A DNA stretch of 64,000 nt from Geomonas azotofigens (GTDB taxonomy: Bacteria; Desulfobacterota; Desulfuromonadia; Geobacterales; Geobacteraceae), in the NCBI RefSeq assembly GCF_018919395.1, contig NZ_JAHLME010000006.1:1-64000 (forward strand), in the 5' to 3' direction. The position numbers and the translations under genes are program-made. Positions 62,568-64,000 of the stretch are shown here, piece by piece. The notes beneath the pieces were generated by a model. That model searched no databases and was not told the origin of the DNA. It worked only from the letters and a program-made list of their open reading frames with translations. Within the stretch, counting starts at the first letter, position 1, and each line of letters begins with the position of its first letter.

Positions 62568-64000
62568 CTAGTTCCAGTTGTCGATCTTCATGGTCCCTTT
62601 TTCCGCGAGGTGCTGCTGCATCTTGAACACCTTGAAGAGCAGGTGCGGCTCGTGGCCGACGTTCAGCTCGCAGCACTCGCGCCTGGCCCGCTCGTAGTAC
62701 TCCTGCATCAGCGGCTTGTAGTCGGGATGGACGCACTTGCTGATGATGGTCCTCGCGCGCTCCTGGGGCGAGAGCCCGCGCAGGTCGGCAAGCCCCTGCT
62801 CGGTGACCAGGACGTCCAGGTCGTGCTCGGTGTGGTCCACGTGCGGCGCCATGGGAACCACGCAGGTGATGCCGGTGGGATCGGTCTTCGAGGGGCGCGT
62901 GGACGGGGTGTGCATGATGGAGAGGTAGGCGTTGCGGAGAAAATCCCCGGAGCCGCCGATGCCGTTGATCATCCGGGTACCTCCCACCAGGGTGGAGTTG
63001 GCGTGTCCGTAGATGTCGAACTCGACCGGCGTGTTCATGGCGATCACCCCCAGGCGACGGATCGGCTCCGGGTTGTTGCTGATCTGCATGGGGCGCAGCA
63101 CCACCTTCTGGACGTAAAAGTCCCAGTTGTCGTAGAGCCGCTTGAAGCCGTTTTCGGAGAGGGAAAGCGAGGTGGAGGAGGCGAAATCGAGCTTTCCCGA
63201 GTCGAAGAAGTCCAGCATGGTGTCCTGGATCACCTCGGTCCACACCTTGACGTTGGAGAACGGCCCCTTGACCATGCCGCCGACCACCGCGTTGGCTATG
63301 TTGCCGACGCCCGACTGCAGCGGCAGGAGGTTCTTCGGCAGCCGGCCGGCCTTCACCTCGAACTGGAAGAAGTCGAGTATGTGCGCGGCGATCTGTTCCG
63401 AGGTCTCGTCGGGAGCGGACAGGGCGCGCCCGCGGTCCGGCAGGCGCGACTCCACGATGGCGAGGATCTTGTCGGGGTCGCAGGGGACGTAGGGGGAGCC
63501 GATCCGGTCGTCGACCCGGCTGATCAGGTAGGGCTTCTTGTAGGGAGGGCGCTCGGTCATCACAATGTCGTGGAGCCCCTCGAAGGAGGGAATCGCGGTG
63601 TTGATCTCGATGATGAGCTTGTCGGAGTGCTGGATCACCTCGGTGGCGCAGCCGATGGAGCCTCCCAAAATGATGCCGCCGTCCTCGGTGATGCCGCTCG
63701 CCTCGATGAGCCCCAGGTCGAAACCGCCTCCCCTCTCCTTGGTGTAAAACCCGTAGGCCAGGTCCTGCGCGTAGACGGAGAGGTGCTTGTCCCCCATGCG
63801 TACCGTGCCGTTGTTCACCTGTTTCTGCACCACCTTGCCGGTCTGGTAGGGCCAGCGTTTGTCGGTCATCAACAGCGAAGCCCAGCGGTCCTCGATCTCC
63901 GCGCCGATGGAAGCGCCGATGAAGAGGTTGAAGCGCATCTTTCCCTGGAGGTTGTGCTTCTCCACGTAGTCGGCCAGGGCTGCCGGCACCACCTTGGGAT
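62568..64000 (-). CDS. Acetyl-CoA hydrolase/transferase (succinyl-CoA:acetate CoA-transferase-like), 5' end outside the window
   Basis: At least 477 residues are seen and the frame stays open to the right edge, so the N-terminus is missing. Blocks FNLFIGASIGAEIEDRWASL, ASGITEDGGIILGGSIGCAT, VGNIANAVVGGMVKGPFSNV, GTRMINGIGGSGDFLRNAYL and VVPMAPHVDHTEHDLDVLVT match the AcH1/Cat1/SCACT family; an E-x-x with GGSxG and the GIGGSGDF loop are CoA-site features. In Geobacter such enzymes couple acetate activation to the TCA cycle by exchanging CoA with succinyl-CoA. First of a probable CoA-transferase, IclR, DUF485, ActP transcript. Confidence 0.88.
   Translation of the reverse strand, partial: PKVVPAALADYVEKHNLQGKMRFNLFIGASIGAEIEDRWASLLMTDKRWPYQTGKVVQKQVNNGTVRMGDKHLSVYAQDLAYGFYTKERGGGFDLGLIEASGITEDGGIILGGSIGCATEVIQHSDKLIIEINTAIPSFEGLHDIVMTERPPYKKPYLISRVDDRIGSPYVPCDPDKILAIVESRLPDRGRALSAPDETSEQIAAHILDFFQFEVKAGRLPKNLLPLQSGVGNIANAVVGGMVKGPFSNVKVWTEVIQDTMLDFFDSGKLDFASSTSLSLSENGFKRLYDNWDFYVQKVVLRPMQISNNPEPIRRLGVIAMNTPVEFDIYGHANSTLVGGTRMINGIGGSGDFLRNAYLSIMHTPSTRPSKTDPTGITCVVPMAPHVDHTEHDLDVLVTEQGLADLRGLSPQERARTIISKCVHPDYKPLMQEYYERARRECCELNVGHEPHLLFKVFKMQQHLAEKGTMKIDNWN

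Overview
The window looks like chromosome from a member of the Geobacteraceae (Geobacter/Geomonas type, Desulfuromonadota). This rests on gene content, not on a database match: EtfAB genes paired with a membrane HdrD-like Fe-S quinone reductase (two sets), a succinyl-CoA:acetate-type CoA-transferase beside an ActP/DUF485 acetate uptake pair, IcmF, many sigma-54 and PAS/GGDEF regulators, and small rubrerythrin-like and lipoprotein genes. No rRNA, tRNA or CRISPR was seen.

Layout. (a) 1-4 kb is an AT-rich accessory stretch: a broken RAYT-type transposase at the left edge, a HEPN-domain protein (482-1789), an orphan protein, about 1 kb without genes, and an exact-period array of twenty 21-bp repeats (3577-3996). 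(b) 4.1-6.6 kb carries a small conserved protein and a GH13 branching-enzyme-like glycosidase. (c) 7-19 kb is the most interesting part. It holds two sigma-54 enhancer-binding proteins (EBPs), one with an intact GAFTGA loop (9166-10929) and a shorter paralogue that has lost it (11355-12476). It also holds four -24/-12 promoters with exact GG-N10-GC spacing, each preceded at 104-124 bp by a related palindrome (ACTGTCA-N4-TGACAGT type). The promoters stand before a BON lipoprotein, the defective EBP itself, a repeat-rich lipoprotein followed by a B12/radical-SAM enzyme, a GGDEF protein and a ferritin-like protein, and a PAS-PAS-GGDEF-EAL protein. I read this as a compact envelope/c-di-GMP regulon, possibly with built-in negative feedback. 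(d) 19-37 kb is a mosaic of single genes: SDR, truncated sulfate-binding protein with an intact Rrf2 regulator, DUF1345, VF530, CarF-like lipid desaturase, ion channel, TPR protein, DHFR-like, radical SAM, RelA/SpoT-domain synthetase, AraC-GyrI and a sensor kinase. Dispersed repeats and a second 21-bp array lie between them.

(e) 37-64 kb, all on the minus strand, is a short/branched fatty-acid catabolic region. One block (53.1 to 41.7 kb) reads thiolase, 3-hydroxyacyl-CoA dehydrogenase, crotonase, acyl-CoA dehydrogenase, membrane quinone reductase, EtfB, EtfA, a second acyl-CoA dehydrogenase, and CoA-transferase A and B. After a terminator a second set follows: EtfB, ferredoxin-fused EtfA and a second membrane reductase (41.6-37.3 kb). 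Upstream are a DUF6125-like protein with IcmF, a nitroreductase and an M24 peptidase (59.1-53.4 kb), then CoA-transferase/acetyl-CoA hydrolase (runs off the right edge), an IclR regulator, DUF485 and ActP (64-59.3 kb). Together these can activate a C4 acid, isomerise isobutyryl-CoA to butyryl-CoA, oxidise it through crotonyl-CoA to acetyl-CoA, send acyl-CoA electrons through ETF to menaquinone, and handle acetate. Substrate assignments are inference.
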